In this document: one piece after another, positions 51,001 through 59,326 of the stretch
Layout: each line of letters starts with the position of its first letter
How positions within the stretch are numbered: the first letter of the stretch is position 1
DNA from: Lineus longissimus
Lineage: Eukaryota > Nemertea > Pilidiophora > Heteronemertea > Lineidae
Direction: 5' to 3'
Assembly (NCBI RefSeq): GCF_910592395.1
Contig: NC_088317.1
Span: 4,030,001 to 4,094,000 of the forward strand
Length of the DNA: 64,000 nt
The notes under the pieces: generated by a model
What the model was told of the DNA's origin: nothing
Seen by the model: only the letters and a program-made list of their open reading frames with translations
Database searches by the model: none
Position numbers and translations under genes: made by a program

Positions 51001-54000
51001 GACCCTCACTGAAAGTACTTGACAAGAGACTGTTGGGAGCCCTGGGGATGATAGAATTGCACTTGTCCGATCACTGGGGCCATTGCAACCTAGTCAGGTG
51101 TTCACAATCACATACCAATAATGTCAAGGGGAGGCTTAACCTTTCTCAAGTGCATCAATTGCGACGCAGGGACCCTCCTGTTGCATGGCATTCGTGAAGT
51201 GTCCTCAATCTATCCGAATGTTATTCTGATAATAGGAGAGGTTAATATACTTCTCTTCAACCAAGTGGGTGATTGAAAAATATGACAGATCCAGGACCAT
51301 TCATGTAAGCAGGTCAGCATGATTTCTCAGAATTCTGTGAGGTCTCTCTTGCAGAATGAGGACAGAATGTGACTTTGTCTCTTCCTGAGTGTGGGCTGAA
51401 GGTCGTTCTTGTACAACTGTTCAAGAAGCCAGATGTAGTTCAGAATGAGAATTCCCAAGGCCTCTTTTGGGCAGTGATTCTCCTGATTAATAAATTGATA
51501 GCAGGGCCAGAGCTGGAGAGGACGAGGGGGGGGGGGCCACAAGGGTAATCAAAGACAATTTTTTGCAGAATTAGGCTTTGTTGTGTATTGCCCGCCCTTC
51601 ACCCACCAAAAAGCTAGCTACATGTACGAGTTGGTTCAAGGATTTCGCAGAATTTTTAATAATTGAACTGTTGCAAGGGTAGAATATTCCTTTAAAGTGG
51701 GTCATAAACTTTGTTTCTTCAGGTGGCAGCTAAACAAGTATGTAAACATCTGTTCCGTGACCTGCATGGACTTGACCCCTGACACTGACAAGCTCAAGGA
51801 GCAAACAAACACCCAAAATACAAAAGACGCCCTCCCCCACTTCCTGAAATTCCGCCGTCAAAAATACCTCAGACAATGCCCCGCTCCCTCTAACCCACCT
51901 ACACCAATGAGTTCTATTGATATGGTGACCAAATCCCCTGCAGGCATTGATCGGAATTCAATGTGCAGCTTTGATAAAGAGTGCATGTACTTGTATATTC
52001 AATGCATTGGTCGATTTCTCATGCATTTTCCAATACATAATTTTCCGACAAATACAGATCTGCAATGTTCATGGCAATAACTACAACAGGCCACCATCTG
52101 TTTGTACCTGGCAGCGCATGAAGCGTGTAAACCTACATCAATACACAATCGACTACATATGCATGAATGAAAATGCATTTGTTATGCAGTTGTATTGTAA
52201 ATCAATGCATAAGAATACCTTCAGAGACACTTTCATTGTGTTGTGTATTCATAACAGATCTGGGTATGACTTTACTTTGGTGAGCAAAGAGAAAGTGCCG
52301 AAACACTGCGATATTGTAACCAAAACAAGTTGCTAAGCTAGCCATTTGGTTAGCAAGGGAACGCTCTGATCAGCATACAGTACTGCTTCATGGATGGATC
52401 AATGCCAGTGCAGAGTAGCCTTCATTTTAGTTCCACAGAGCCTAAAATAGCACGGCTGCTGCAGGTACAGAATCGGAGCATCTATATTTAGCACAAAGAG
52501 CAGACAACAGACACACTTAAGTGTTTACAAACATCTGAAAAAAAACCTGAAATGCAAGTACATTATTATAAATACATAATCAGTTATCACCGACTGACCA
52601 ACGGAGAGGTCAAAAGGGCATCATGGGATCACTTACCAACGAAAAAACCTTGAATTCGAAGATCCCTTTCTTCAGTATTCCAAAACGTGAAAGAGTTGAT
52701 AATTGGAAATGCTTTACTTGTTTTTGATTGTTGTGTTTCACAGTGATTTTATTCCAGAAATTGGCAAGCGATATTCCACGTTCTCAGAGTGCACCACACC
52801 AAATGAATCCGTCTAATCCAAAAACGGATTCCTCCCCCACGTAAATCCTCAAACCGAATCGTTCTCTTGGCCACTGGCCCTAGACCGCCTCTCACGGTCT
52901 TAACCTTCGCCTACGCTAGGCCCAGTTCTACTCCTACAAGCCAAACACAACCATGTGCACCACGGGCAAGCTGCCAACCAACCCAGCACGGCAATATCAG
53001 CTACAACTCACAACCAATACATTATTCCGACAAAAGGAGCTACATATCCGGAAGAGTTCACTTTAAGTAGGGGTGTAATGTCCTTGATCCTTCCCCTCAC
53101 CTCTTCAACCCCTTGTCCTTATGTTTATTCTAATCCACCAAGAAGTTTTGTTATTCTGGTTATATTTAAAGGGCTCTATTGTTCTTTTTGAGGAGTCTAT
53201 ATTCATTGGGTAGGGGTGATAGGTAGTCGGCTCTGCCATCTTTTCTGGGTCAGATCCAGGAAAAGAATCAAGGGCGTTCTGCTGTGAGCCCGGCATGAAG
53301 TTTAGAAATGAATGAGGGTGGAGCTTTGGAAACAGAAAAGGGTTGTTGCAATTTTGTTACAGAATGGTATTGCTTGAATTTTGAAAGAACTAAATCTGAG
53401 ACTTGATATTGGTAGACTACGAACAACAGACTGTCACAGACGGTAGTTGATAAAGCTTGGAATCAGTGAAACCTTGGAACCAGTGATAAACCTTGGAATC
53501 AGTCCTAAAAATGCATAAAAACATGAAATAATGCCATTCGAACCTAACGTGGTTACGAATCAACATTTGGAGCTTATTCTTACATGATCAGATCGGAATT
53601 TTATGGTAATTTAGAAATCTGTCGCATATCCGATTCAATAGTCTATATTTTAGAACAACCCAGTTGTACCTCGCCTCCAGTGTACAGTACTGATCTCACA
53701 AATATGGGAAGACACGCCCACCACACACCCATAATATGGACCAATAGCGCTCCGCTTATAAATACGCCACCACCACGCGGGGCCTATTTGAACTACGGAT
53801 CGGTCTGTTCATACAGGGTGATACAGAGAAAATTGGGGGCCTGTCATGCATTATGCATGGATAAGGTTGACGACTATGTCTAGGCCTAATTGTCTATGAT
53901 TGACTGATATTTTATAACAAACGATGAGTAAAAGAAGCCTAGTCATGTATGTTTATTACCGAAGTTTGCGGATGAAAATTTCCTTCGCCGTGAGCGATTT

Positions 54001-57000
54001 CTTACATCTTCCAGTACGCATCGAGGGATGCAGAGATCTTTGTGACGTCACCAGTTCTAAGCGGTTTTTTTATTCACGTGTGTGTTTGTCCTATGATCTC
54101 GTGCATCTAGTACCGAGCATAATACTTTATCGTCTATGGAATACAAAACAATCATAAAAACTAATTTTTGCTCCCATTGAAGAGAAATAAAATATTTTAA
54201 CGACCACAACGCATTGCCAATTGATGACGTCATTCTCCACATTAAAAATGTTGGCTTCTGAACTAACTGGCAAATTGCTATCAATAAAGTCAGCTGGGAC
54301 GAGACTGTCAGTTGGGAGGGTATAAATCGTGGAAGGAACGCACCCGGTTTCCCGCGCTATTTGCGCAGTGATTCCATGGTTTACATTGAATATTCCAAGG
54401 TTTATCAGTGTTTCCAAGGTTTCACTAATTCCATACTCTATCAACTACCGTCACAGACTGATATTTCATTATCGCGAGAGCAAAGGGCATTAAGACTTGG
54501 AGGGAATACATGTACGTCCCCTATTCTCATCGCTAACATTTCGAATGACACCTGCTCCTCGAGCAAATTTGCCGCACTCTAAATCAATCAATTATTTGAG
54601 AGAGCTCATCTTTTATGCAAGTATCAATGTGTGTCTTGCACTCCCCCTTCCTCAAGCTAATGACACATCGCAGCCACAATAAGTGGTGAAGTTGAGAATT
54701 TGTCAGCCACAAGGTAAAATAGTCAAATCAAAGGGTACAAGGAAAACAAGTGGCATGGTGGATTGAGTGCCATTTTCATAATTTGGATGTTGTGGGTTCG
54801 ACTCTTGGAAGGATTACGGCTGTTTTGTCTTTGTGTCCTCGAACCAGACACTCGACCCTGAATTCCTTTGTCCATCAGTTGATATGAGTGCAAAACAAAT
54901 GCCGAAGAAGAAGCATTAAAGAATCCTTGTTATCAGAGGTCAATAACCTGGGAGTCCAGCCCATAAAGCCTGGTATTGTTTCACAAAAAGCTGGCACATG
55001 TGAAACAGCAGGATTCTAAATGGATTGTCAAGAGAGGTAGTACCCTCTAGCATCAATGTCATGGCAACCCACCAATGGCATACATCCCCATGCACTATGG
55101 TTACCACGTATCACCATAGCAACCTATCAACCAAGTGGGCTGGTCCATTCTCAATTCAGTGGGTAGAGGAAAGGAGACAAAGAATTGATTTCTTGCCGGC
55201 TAGACATCAGAAAAATATTGCTGTTGCGAAGTGATAAATCAGAGGAGAGAATGGTACTTGGGGGATTTTATGCATTGACTATTATGTGGGATGATGTCTG
55301 CTTGGGTGCAGATATCCCATAAATGTGCCTTCAAATGATCATATTGGTAGAATAGGGACAGGAGCAGGGCGAACAGGGTTTTTTGTGAATGATACTTTGA
55401 CTTATGACCAATAACATTGACCCTATACATGTTGTATTGCCTATTCCAATGGTGGTGAGGAGGGGTGGGCTCTGGTTTCAAGAAATCTGGACCAGAAATA
55501 ATGAAGTCTGATCGAATATAATTGACAGCTTTCCTAATCCTGACCATGCATGTTATTAATGGACAAGTGCTGCCATGTAGGAGTAATAAATGGTACCAAA
55601 ATTCCTTGAATTGATCCTCTTTCAACCCTGGTTTTGATCAACTGTGAACAGGAGCATAATGAAGCCTCATCCACTACAAGGAAATGAATCAGGATGGGCG
55701 GGCAAATACCCAACTCACGATGAAAAGACTTACACCTTTCCATCTTTCTAATCTGTAGTGTAAACTTAAGCCCCAAGCTGCAAACGAGCGATTTCAATTA
55801 CTACGACCTGCGATTTAAATCACATGCGACAATAATCACTCATAGCTGAGATTTAATGCCCTTGTTAGCAGGAGGGTCAAAATGTATCCATTCATGGAAA
55901 ACACAAAATCTGAAAATGATGTTTTTCGCAAACATATAGGCCACCAAAATAACAGGGAAAACAGGAAAAGTTCAACTGCAAAATACTACTCAGGAGAACA
56001 TGACAGTCCTCCAGCACAATTCTTGCAGGAAATACACTGTACAAACACAGGATGTTTAGGTACTACTTATGAATGTTAACTTACCATGAGGTAGCGCTGA
56101 AGTGGAAGTAGACAATGCCTAGACCGTAAAGGAAGGTGGAGTCCTTCCAGTAGTCAGGTTTTAGATGGAAGAATCTCTGATAGGCTGACAGAGCTGAAAA
56201 GAGATCGAAGCAAAATATTAGTACCATGTGTGCTACTGTGTAATTCTTTCCTTCAAACCTAAGCCCACACTTAGAAATTTTGTGGACATGACAACCAGAA
56301 AACTAGAATAAGATCACTTTGAAAACTAGAAATTTGAAATTTGCTTGTCAGCAAATTTGATAGCCCCCACGGGCCCACACAGTATGGAGGAGTGAAGTCT
56401 ATTCCGTTTTGCGGATGATCTATTTCCGGACAAACACGCTCACACTTTCTCAAAATCACACGCTCAGTAACATTTAAACAGCACCCTAACCTTTTCAGAT
56501 GGGCAGGATGGATCATCGATAAGCATTTAAGGCTATTCCTTTATTTTATTCCTTCATTCAACCATGTCAACCGTCGTTCTTTGCTCAAAATACTCGACAG
56601 CTCACCACTTCGGCAAAGAGATATTCCCGCCATGATGCATGAGGATATGACGTCACCATTACGGGGCGGAGCTTATGCTAATATACGTGTGATTGACAGA
56701 ATCGTGCCGGAGATTTGAAAGCAAATCAGAAAATCGGCGCATAAAACGCTTCAAAGTCATCAAAATTATCCGAATTTCGAAAAAATCTTTGCCAGGTGCA
56801 CTAGATCGAGTTAAGTTTGATGGGACAGGGGTGACAGTTTTTCAGTTGAAATAGCAGTTTTGCTGGACTACCTCCATAATATAACCTGGGAAGAATGCAG
56901 AAGCCTAGTACCTTCTCCTCGTAATATCAATATAGACCCCACATTTGTTGTATGTGGGGTCTATAATTAGCTCTCGTGAGACAACATAAAAATACTTCTC

Positions 57001-57961
57001 TTACCTTTTGGATAGTTCTCCAGCAGCAGATGCAGGTGTCCAAGAACACAGAAGACTTTTGGGTCAATCTTTGGTTTCTTATCTTCTTCTTTCTTAATCT
57101 CTTCGACCCCTTCACCAACCAGGGGCTTCTCATCCGGCAGTGGCTTATTGGCGTCTTTTATGACCTTCTCAAAGTGACCAATTGCCTGGAAGAGGTTATA
57201 GATTTGACAACAAATAATTTGACGAAAAAAATTAACTACCGGTAGGTCATGGTCAATTCATTGTTTTACCATGATAATGTCCTTGGCTATGGTGCTATCC
57301 ATGAAAGGCACAGACTGCATACAGCATGAATTTCACCCTGAAATCATGTACTTTTTGAAATATAGCACCAGGCGATTCTGAAACTCACTTGGCTTTCTCC
57401 TTGGAAGTGCTTGTCCAATTCACATGCAGAAATTAAGAATTTACCTTCCACCTGTCAAAGCTACTCATAATATTGAAATCCTACCTTTTCGACAAGGGTC
57501 TTTTTCCCAGCATGTTCTTGGTTTCGTAATTTCAGCACACCAAATAAACGACTGAAAATACAGCAACACTGAAGGTTTATACATGCATATTCTGGGAAGA
57601 CCATAATCCGCGATAATGCATTCCCCTGCCTTTCAATGCCCATTTTCCATATCACCATGAGGACCACACTTGCAGTCATCATAAACAACATCCAATAGCG
57701 AGCAGTTCCCTGCGAGGTTTAAAGTCATCAAAATAAAAGTGAGAAACACGAGTAGCTAGCGTGGACTCCCCCTCCTTGGTCGAAGGCCCTCGGCATAATG
57801 CGTAAACAGACGGACTGTCGAGTATTCTACAGAAACAGAAACAAAAATAATGGGTGTCAGAATTTTTTTTTTTGGGACACTTCAGATTCAGACCTGTCCA
57901 GTTCACCAACAAGCTTCTTCTCCTCCGCCGATAACGGCACATCTAACGCATCTGTTGTCAT
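26644..57961 (-). CDS. KDM6A: KDM6 / UTX histone H3K27 demethylase (22 exons, complete)
   Basis: The coding exons in transcript order are 57894-57961, 57485-57551, 57005-57185, 56085-56193, 39967-40142, 39556-39590, 38260-38353, 37659-37884, 35785-35960, 34620-34716, 33988-34081, 32486-32695, 32045-32266, 30432-31269, 29969-30190, 29374-29647, 28848-29171, 28510-28654, 28082-28266, 27778-27904, 26890-27063 and 26644-26652. They sum to 4053 nt (1350 residues; human UTX about 1400), with every junction GT-AG and every phase consistent. The enzyme removes H3K27 di/tri-methylation in the nucleus, usually within MLL3/4 COMPASS. Layout: TPRs at about residues 46-400, the conserved '[17 protein letters not shown]', a Gln/Pro/Ser linker (442-864), the 'LDKCPPP'-type helix region, JmjC (about 1030-1250) and a four-Cys zinc module. 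Iron ligands H1101, E1103 (GHQE) and H1181 (GTVHW) are intact, so activity is expected. The start ATG gives '[17 protein letters not shown]', like the UTX N-terminus. It is the only KDM6 gene in view; invertebrates usually have one. Confidence 0.97.
27137..27645 (+). repeat. 128-bp higher-order repeat of four ~32-bp monomers
   Basis: Monomers read 'agactggcagcgcttcatag' plus 'ctcaag' and a short variable joint. The distinctive first monomer ('ttcaaaagactagcagcac') starts at 27165, 27293, 27421 and 27549, exactly 128 bp apart each time. Within each 128-bp unit the four monomer types occur in fixed order (joints ttcaaaa, ttgaga, ttaagg, gtaaga). The array lies in KDM6 intron 20, between the zinc-module exons. 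Confidence 0.95.
27778..29171 (-). other. KDM6 JmjC catalytic exons (17-20)
   Basis: Exon 17 holds '[17 protein letters not shown]', '[18 protein letters not shown]' with iron ligands H1101 and E1103, and '[15 protein letters not shown]'. Exon 18 holds '[17 protein letters not shown]' with ligand H1181. Exon 19 holds '[18 protein letters not shown]'. Exon 20 begins the zinc module with C1286 and C1289 (HYCNDCE). No catalytic residue known for the family is missing. Confidence 0.95.
30432..32695 (-). other. KDM6 low-complexity linker exons (12-14)
   Basis: Exons 12-14 encode a Gln-, Met-, Pro- and Ser-rich segment of about 420 residues with Q5 runs, '[17 protein letters not shown]', a possible basic nuclear-localisation run '[12 protein letters not shown]' (end of exon 12), and repeated 'NxxPG' patterns. 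The 838-bp exon 14 is the longest. Its 3' end '[12 protein letters not shown]' returns to conserved UTX sequence. The linker is poorly conserved in length between animals. Confidence 0.9.
31905..32025 (+). repeat. Two-copy repeat beside KDM6 exon 13, SINE-tail-like
   Basis: Two ~52-bp units contain 'ccagaagcgctttgagcagc' or its variant, then 'gttgatgtggatgagcgcta'. The 'aagcgctttgagca' core also occurs in the tail of the SINE at 33623-33833, so this is probably a duplicated SINE 3' end. It lies 20 bases downstream of the exon 13 donor. Confidence 0.65.
33623..33833 (+). mobile_element. tRNA-derived SINE
   Basis: An A-box-like 'tggtagagtagtgggtagcg' is followed about 35 bases later by the B-box 'ggttcaaatgcc' (33678-33689), a tRNA-unrelated body, and a tail with 'caaagcgctttgagca' and 'ggaaaagcgcacttagaaat', a 3' tail type common in marine-animal SINEs. 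It lies in KDM6 intron 11. Confidence 0.75.
35940..36240. repeat. Tandem duplication spanning the KDM6 exon 9 acceptor
   Basis: A ~136-bp unit beginning 'gttctgctgctggtacagaa' (35939) recurs as 'gttctactgctggtatagaa' (36076) and, decayed, near 36219 ('atgctgctgatacaaaatag'). The following 'ctggaggaggaagagg', 'cacacactgtctag', 'attttgtcaa' and 'acatttttgaa' blocks also recur. The unit includes the first bases of exon 9, its AG and its polypyrimidine tract. Confidence 0.85.
36078..36099 (-). pseudogene. Decoy copy of KDM6 exon 9 start with stop codon
   Basis: On the minus strand the duplicated unit gives an acceptor CAG followed by a frame-matched F-L-Y-Q-Q-stop, where the true exon 9 reads V-L-Y-Q-Q-Q. 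The TAG is at 36078-36080 and the decoy junction is at 36096/36097, 136 bp upstream of the real junction (35960/35961). Use of the decoy would truncate KDM6 inside the TPRs. Confidence 0.75.
39338..39515. mobile_element. Decayed pogo-like MITE
   Basis: It has the same order of blocks as the element at 11613-11790: 'gtggacacctctgttta', 'gattttggtc', 'gactcgacctgtaattagga', 'gatgtcctttacagagaggt'. The ends are mutated and no TA duplication is clear. It is in KDM6 intron 5. Confidence 0.6.
39766..39885 (+). repeat. 35-bp tandem repeat, 3+ copies
   Basis: Units 'attattctcatgattgagca' plus 'ctttctgatggtacc' begin at 39766, 39801, 39836 and 39871, exactly 35 bp apart; the last is partial. In KDM6 intron 5, about 100 bases from exon 5. 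Confidence 0.9.
41686..41911. mobile_element. Hairpin MITE, copy 2 (4-bp TSD AAAT)
   Basis: It has the same structure as 22550-22770, with ends 'gtgactcgctctacc' and 'ggtagagcgggtcac'. It differs mainly by a 5-bp duplication (gacaa) in the right arm and one terminal base. AAAT flanks both sides. The near identity of the two copies and of the two arms implies recent activity. Confidence 0.92.
42432..42706 (-). CDS. Unassigned coding-like terminal exon in KDM6 intron 4
   Basis: This open frame runs from a good polypyrimidine-AG acceptor (after 42706, or alternatively after 42685, 21 bases apart and in the same phase) to a TGA. It reads [20 protein letters not shown], then [19 protein letters not shown], an acidic-aromatic stretch, and [14 protein letters not shown]. 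Amino-acid composition is protein-like (few Ser/Arg/Leu runs typical of chance frames). I do not recognise a family and see no partner exon. It could be the 3' end of a gene nested in the intron, on the same strand as KDM6, a relic, or chance. Confidence 0.3.
44270..44530 (+). repeat. ~170-bp tandem duplication
   Basis: 'gttgtcacatcaattcag' near 44293 and 'gttgtcacatcaattcaa' near 44439, with matching downstream blocks 'taccctcatctt(c/t)gt' and 'caggaaggatggagatta / caggaaggatgggcagtta', show two units about 146-170 bp apart. Confidence 0.75.
44428..45042 (+). other. Possible nested transcribed ORF, 204 codons, unknown
   Basis: This is the longest single open frame in the intron: ATG at 44428, stop at 45042, AATAAA at 45189-45194. 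Its first part lies in the tandem duplication above. The product is Cys/His/Ser-rich (for example '[18 protein letters not shown]') and matches no family I know. A second frame overlapping its end (from 44937) reads [20 protein letters not shown] and also looks protein-like, which may mean a frameshifted relic. The reality of either is unproven. Confidence 0.25.
53431..54460. mobile_element. ~1.03-kb element with 68-bp inverted ends
   Basis: The left arm (53431-53499) contains 'cggtagttgataaagcttgg' and two 'aaccttggaa(t/c)cagtgata' units; the right arm (54392-54460) is its reverse complement with about 10 mismatches. The interior has no convincing ORF but carries CCAAT and TATAAATA motifs. 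It is probably a non-autonomous DNA transposon; I could not define a target duplication. Confidence 0.65.
53735..53765 (+). promoter_or_regulatory. CCAAT + TATA-box cluster
   Basis: 'gaccaatagcgctccgc' is followed immediately by 'ttataaatacgcc', a good CCAAT/TATA spacing of about 15 bases, inside the inverted-repeat element. It could be an element-borne promoter; there is no downstream ORF of note. Confidence 0.3.
54750..54920 (+). mobile_element. tRNA-derived SINE, second type
   Basis: The A-box-like 'tggcatggtggattgagtgc' and the B-box 'ggttcgactc' (54795-54804) are in tRNA order. The body includes 'tcgaaccagacactcgaccc' and the tail ends in 'gaagaagaagcatt'. The body differs from the SINE at 33623. 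Confidence 0.65.
56645..56685 (+). promoter_or_regulatory. CRE, GC-box and octamer-like cluster in KDM6 intron 3
   Basis: Within 35 bases lie a perfect TGACGTCA (56648-56655), GGGGCGGAG (56663-56671) and ATGCTAAT (56675-56682, one base from the octamer). The surroundings are locally GC-richer than the flanks. It could be an enhancer, an internal promoter or a repeat end. Confidence 0.35.
56931..56965. repeat. Perfect hairpin 40 bp from KDM6 exon 3
   Basis: 'tatagaccccaca' pairs perfectly with 'tgtggggtctata' over 13 bp with a 9-base loop. It sits 40 bases downstream of the exon 3 donor on the KDM6 sense strand, where it could affect donor recognition. Confidence 0.8.
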
Positions 57962-59326
57962 CTTCTTGATCTTGCAAACGTTGATGGATATTACAAATGC
58001 ATTATTTCAATTTCAAATCAATATTTGCAGCAGAAAATCGGAATTAAAGCCAAGCTTTCGGGTCAGAACTGAAAGTTCCTGGCCTCAAATTGGCTATGAG
58101 GTACGGTAGGAATTTCGTAGCTGATTTTGCCTACAACAAATATGTCTTATTTGCCAAATTTGAGTAAGTCATATAAAAAAATACCAAAAAATATTGGGAA
58201 TTGGACATTTCAGAGTTATTTGTCTTCTTTAAATTTGCTTGAGGGCCACATTATGCCAAAAAAGTTGAAATCCGAACATCCAGTTGTTTCTCTAATTCTG
58301 CGCATATTGTTTTTGGGAATTTGCGCAGCTTCCGGGAAACCCGACCCAAGGCAAAATGGGTTTTCTTCAACTCGTCTGAAGATTAGTCTGTTCTTAAATC
58401 ATACAAGTTTTCACCAATTTTGACACTATTTAGATTAAAAAATTGACTGTTTTCTGCAATAATTATATATGATAACATGTGATTTAAGGCTTTACACCGG
58501 TATAATGTACTGATTAAATCCACTTTCATCAGTTGTAGTGATTGGGAATTCCTTGTTGACGTCAGAATCGGAAAGAAAGTTTTTCAGAGAACATACATCA
58601 AATAGCAAGATACTAAATTTTAAGTAATTTTTCATCCAAAACGTTTCTTTCAACGTCAAATTAAAACGTGCATTCCTTTCTTTTAGACGATTTTCTGTTA
58701 GATAAATATTAATAGCCTATCTATAAATCAATACTGCGGTAATGCAGTTCTCTTAATTGTTGCTAGCGGCTATTTTGTTCGGGATTGGGGGTGAAAATCT
58801 GGAGACCTGGGGGAAGCCCTTTGACATCAGACATGTTTTACATGCTTGGACTTGATATGAAGTCTTTATCTGAACTGATGTTAGGCCTATATCTGTAATG
58901 GGTTTCTCATGATTGGGTCGTTAGGGAATTATGGTCTGTGGAGATTTATCTGGCAAATCAAAGGTGTGTTGTTTTTACTAGTCTGTAGGGTTTGTGTCTC
59001 CTGTTCGCGGCGCCTCCGGTTTCGAACTGTCATCAGGTGCTGTCACTCTCCAAAGCCCCCCCCCCCAAAATAAATATATAGGCCCTATGAATGAACATGT
59101 CATGTGGTGTATGGCCACAGTCTCACAGAGTTGTTTGTTTGCGGCTGGTTAGTTGTGCCTCTTGATGGCCAAGGATGAAGAGAAAAAGTTGTACAGGCCT
59201 ACTACTTCCCAGCACAGGGATTTTGCGGTCACCCTGTATGATATTGTATCTGTATCATAAAAGTCCTCAGTTTCAATGTTTTGGTGTTTATTTACTTCCA
59301 GGAATTTCAACTGATGATACAGAACA
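57962..59326. other. Divergent promoter region, KDM6 / FUNDC1
   Basis: There are 1.4 kb between the two start codons, containing both 5' UTRs and presumably both promoters. I saw no TATA box at a convincing place, no ORF of interest and no strong CpG cluster. A C11 tract lies near 59058-59068. FUNDC1 could have a 5' UTR intron, since 'tttacttccag' lies just upstream of its ATG. Confidence 0.5.

Larger units (their letters stand above)
40143..56084. other. KDM6 intron 4 (15.9 kb)
   Basis: This is half of the KDM6 gene and separates two TPR exons. I found no KDM6 exon within it. It holds mobile elements (41686-41911, 53431-54460, 54750-54920), a ~170-bp duplication (44270-44530), promoter-like motifs (53735-53765) and two unassigned ORFs described separately. 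The remaining DNA (about 45200-53400) shows only scattered weak repeats. Confidence 0.7.
34620..57185 (-). other. KDM6 TPR-encoding exons (exons 3-10)
   Basis: These exons encode the tetratricopeptide array that binds COMPASS partners. Recognisable blocks are '[18 protein letters not shown]', '[18 protein letters not shown]', '[19 protein letters not shown]', '[20 protein letters not shown]', '[16 protein letters not shown]' and '[19 protein letters not shown]', the last nearly identical to vertebrate UTX. The 15.9-kb intron 4 splits the Trp codon after '..SATS' from '[15 protein letters not shown]'. Exon 6 is only 35 bp. Confidence 0.93.

Noticed and set aside
51697-52080. 127-codon plus-strand frame
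   Set aside because: No recognisable domain, no polypyrimidine or donor context that would make it an exon; AT-rich chance frame is likelier.
54750-54820. tRNA gene
   Set aside because: A- and B-box-like sequences are present, but acceptor and anticodon stems do not form; it reads as a SINE head.
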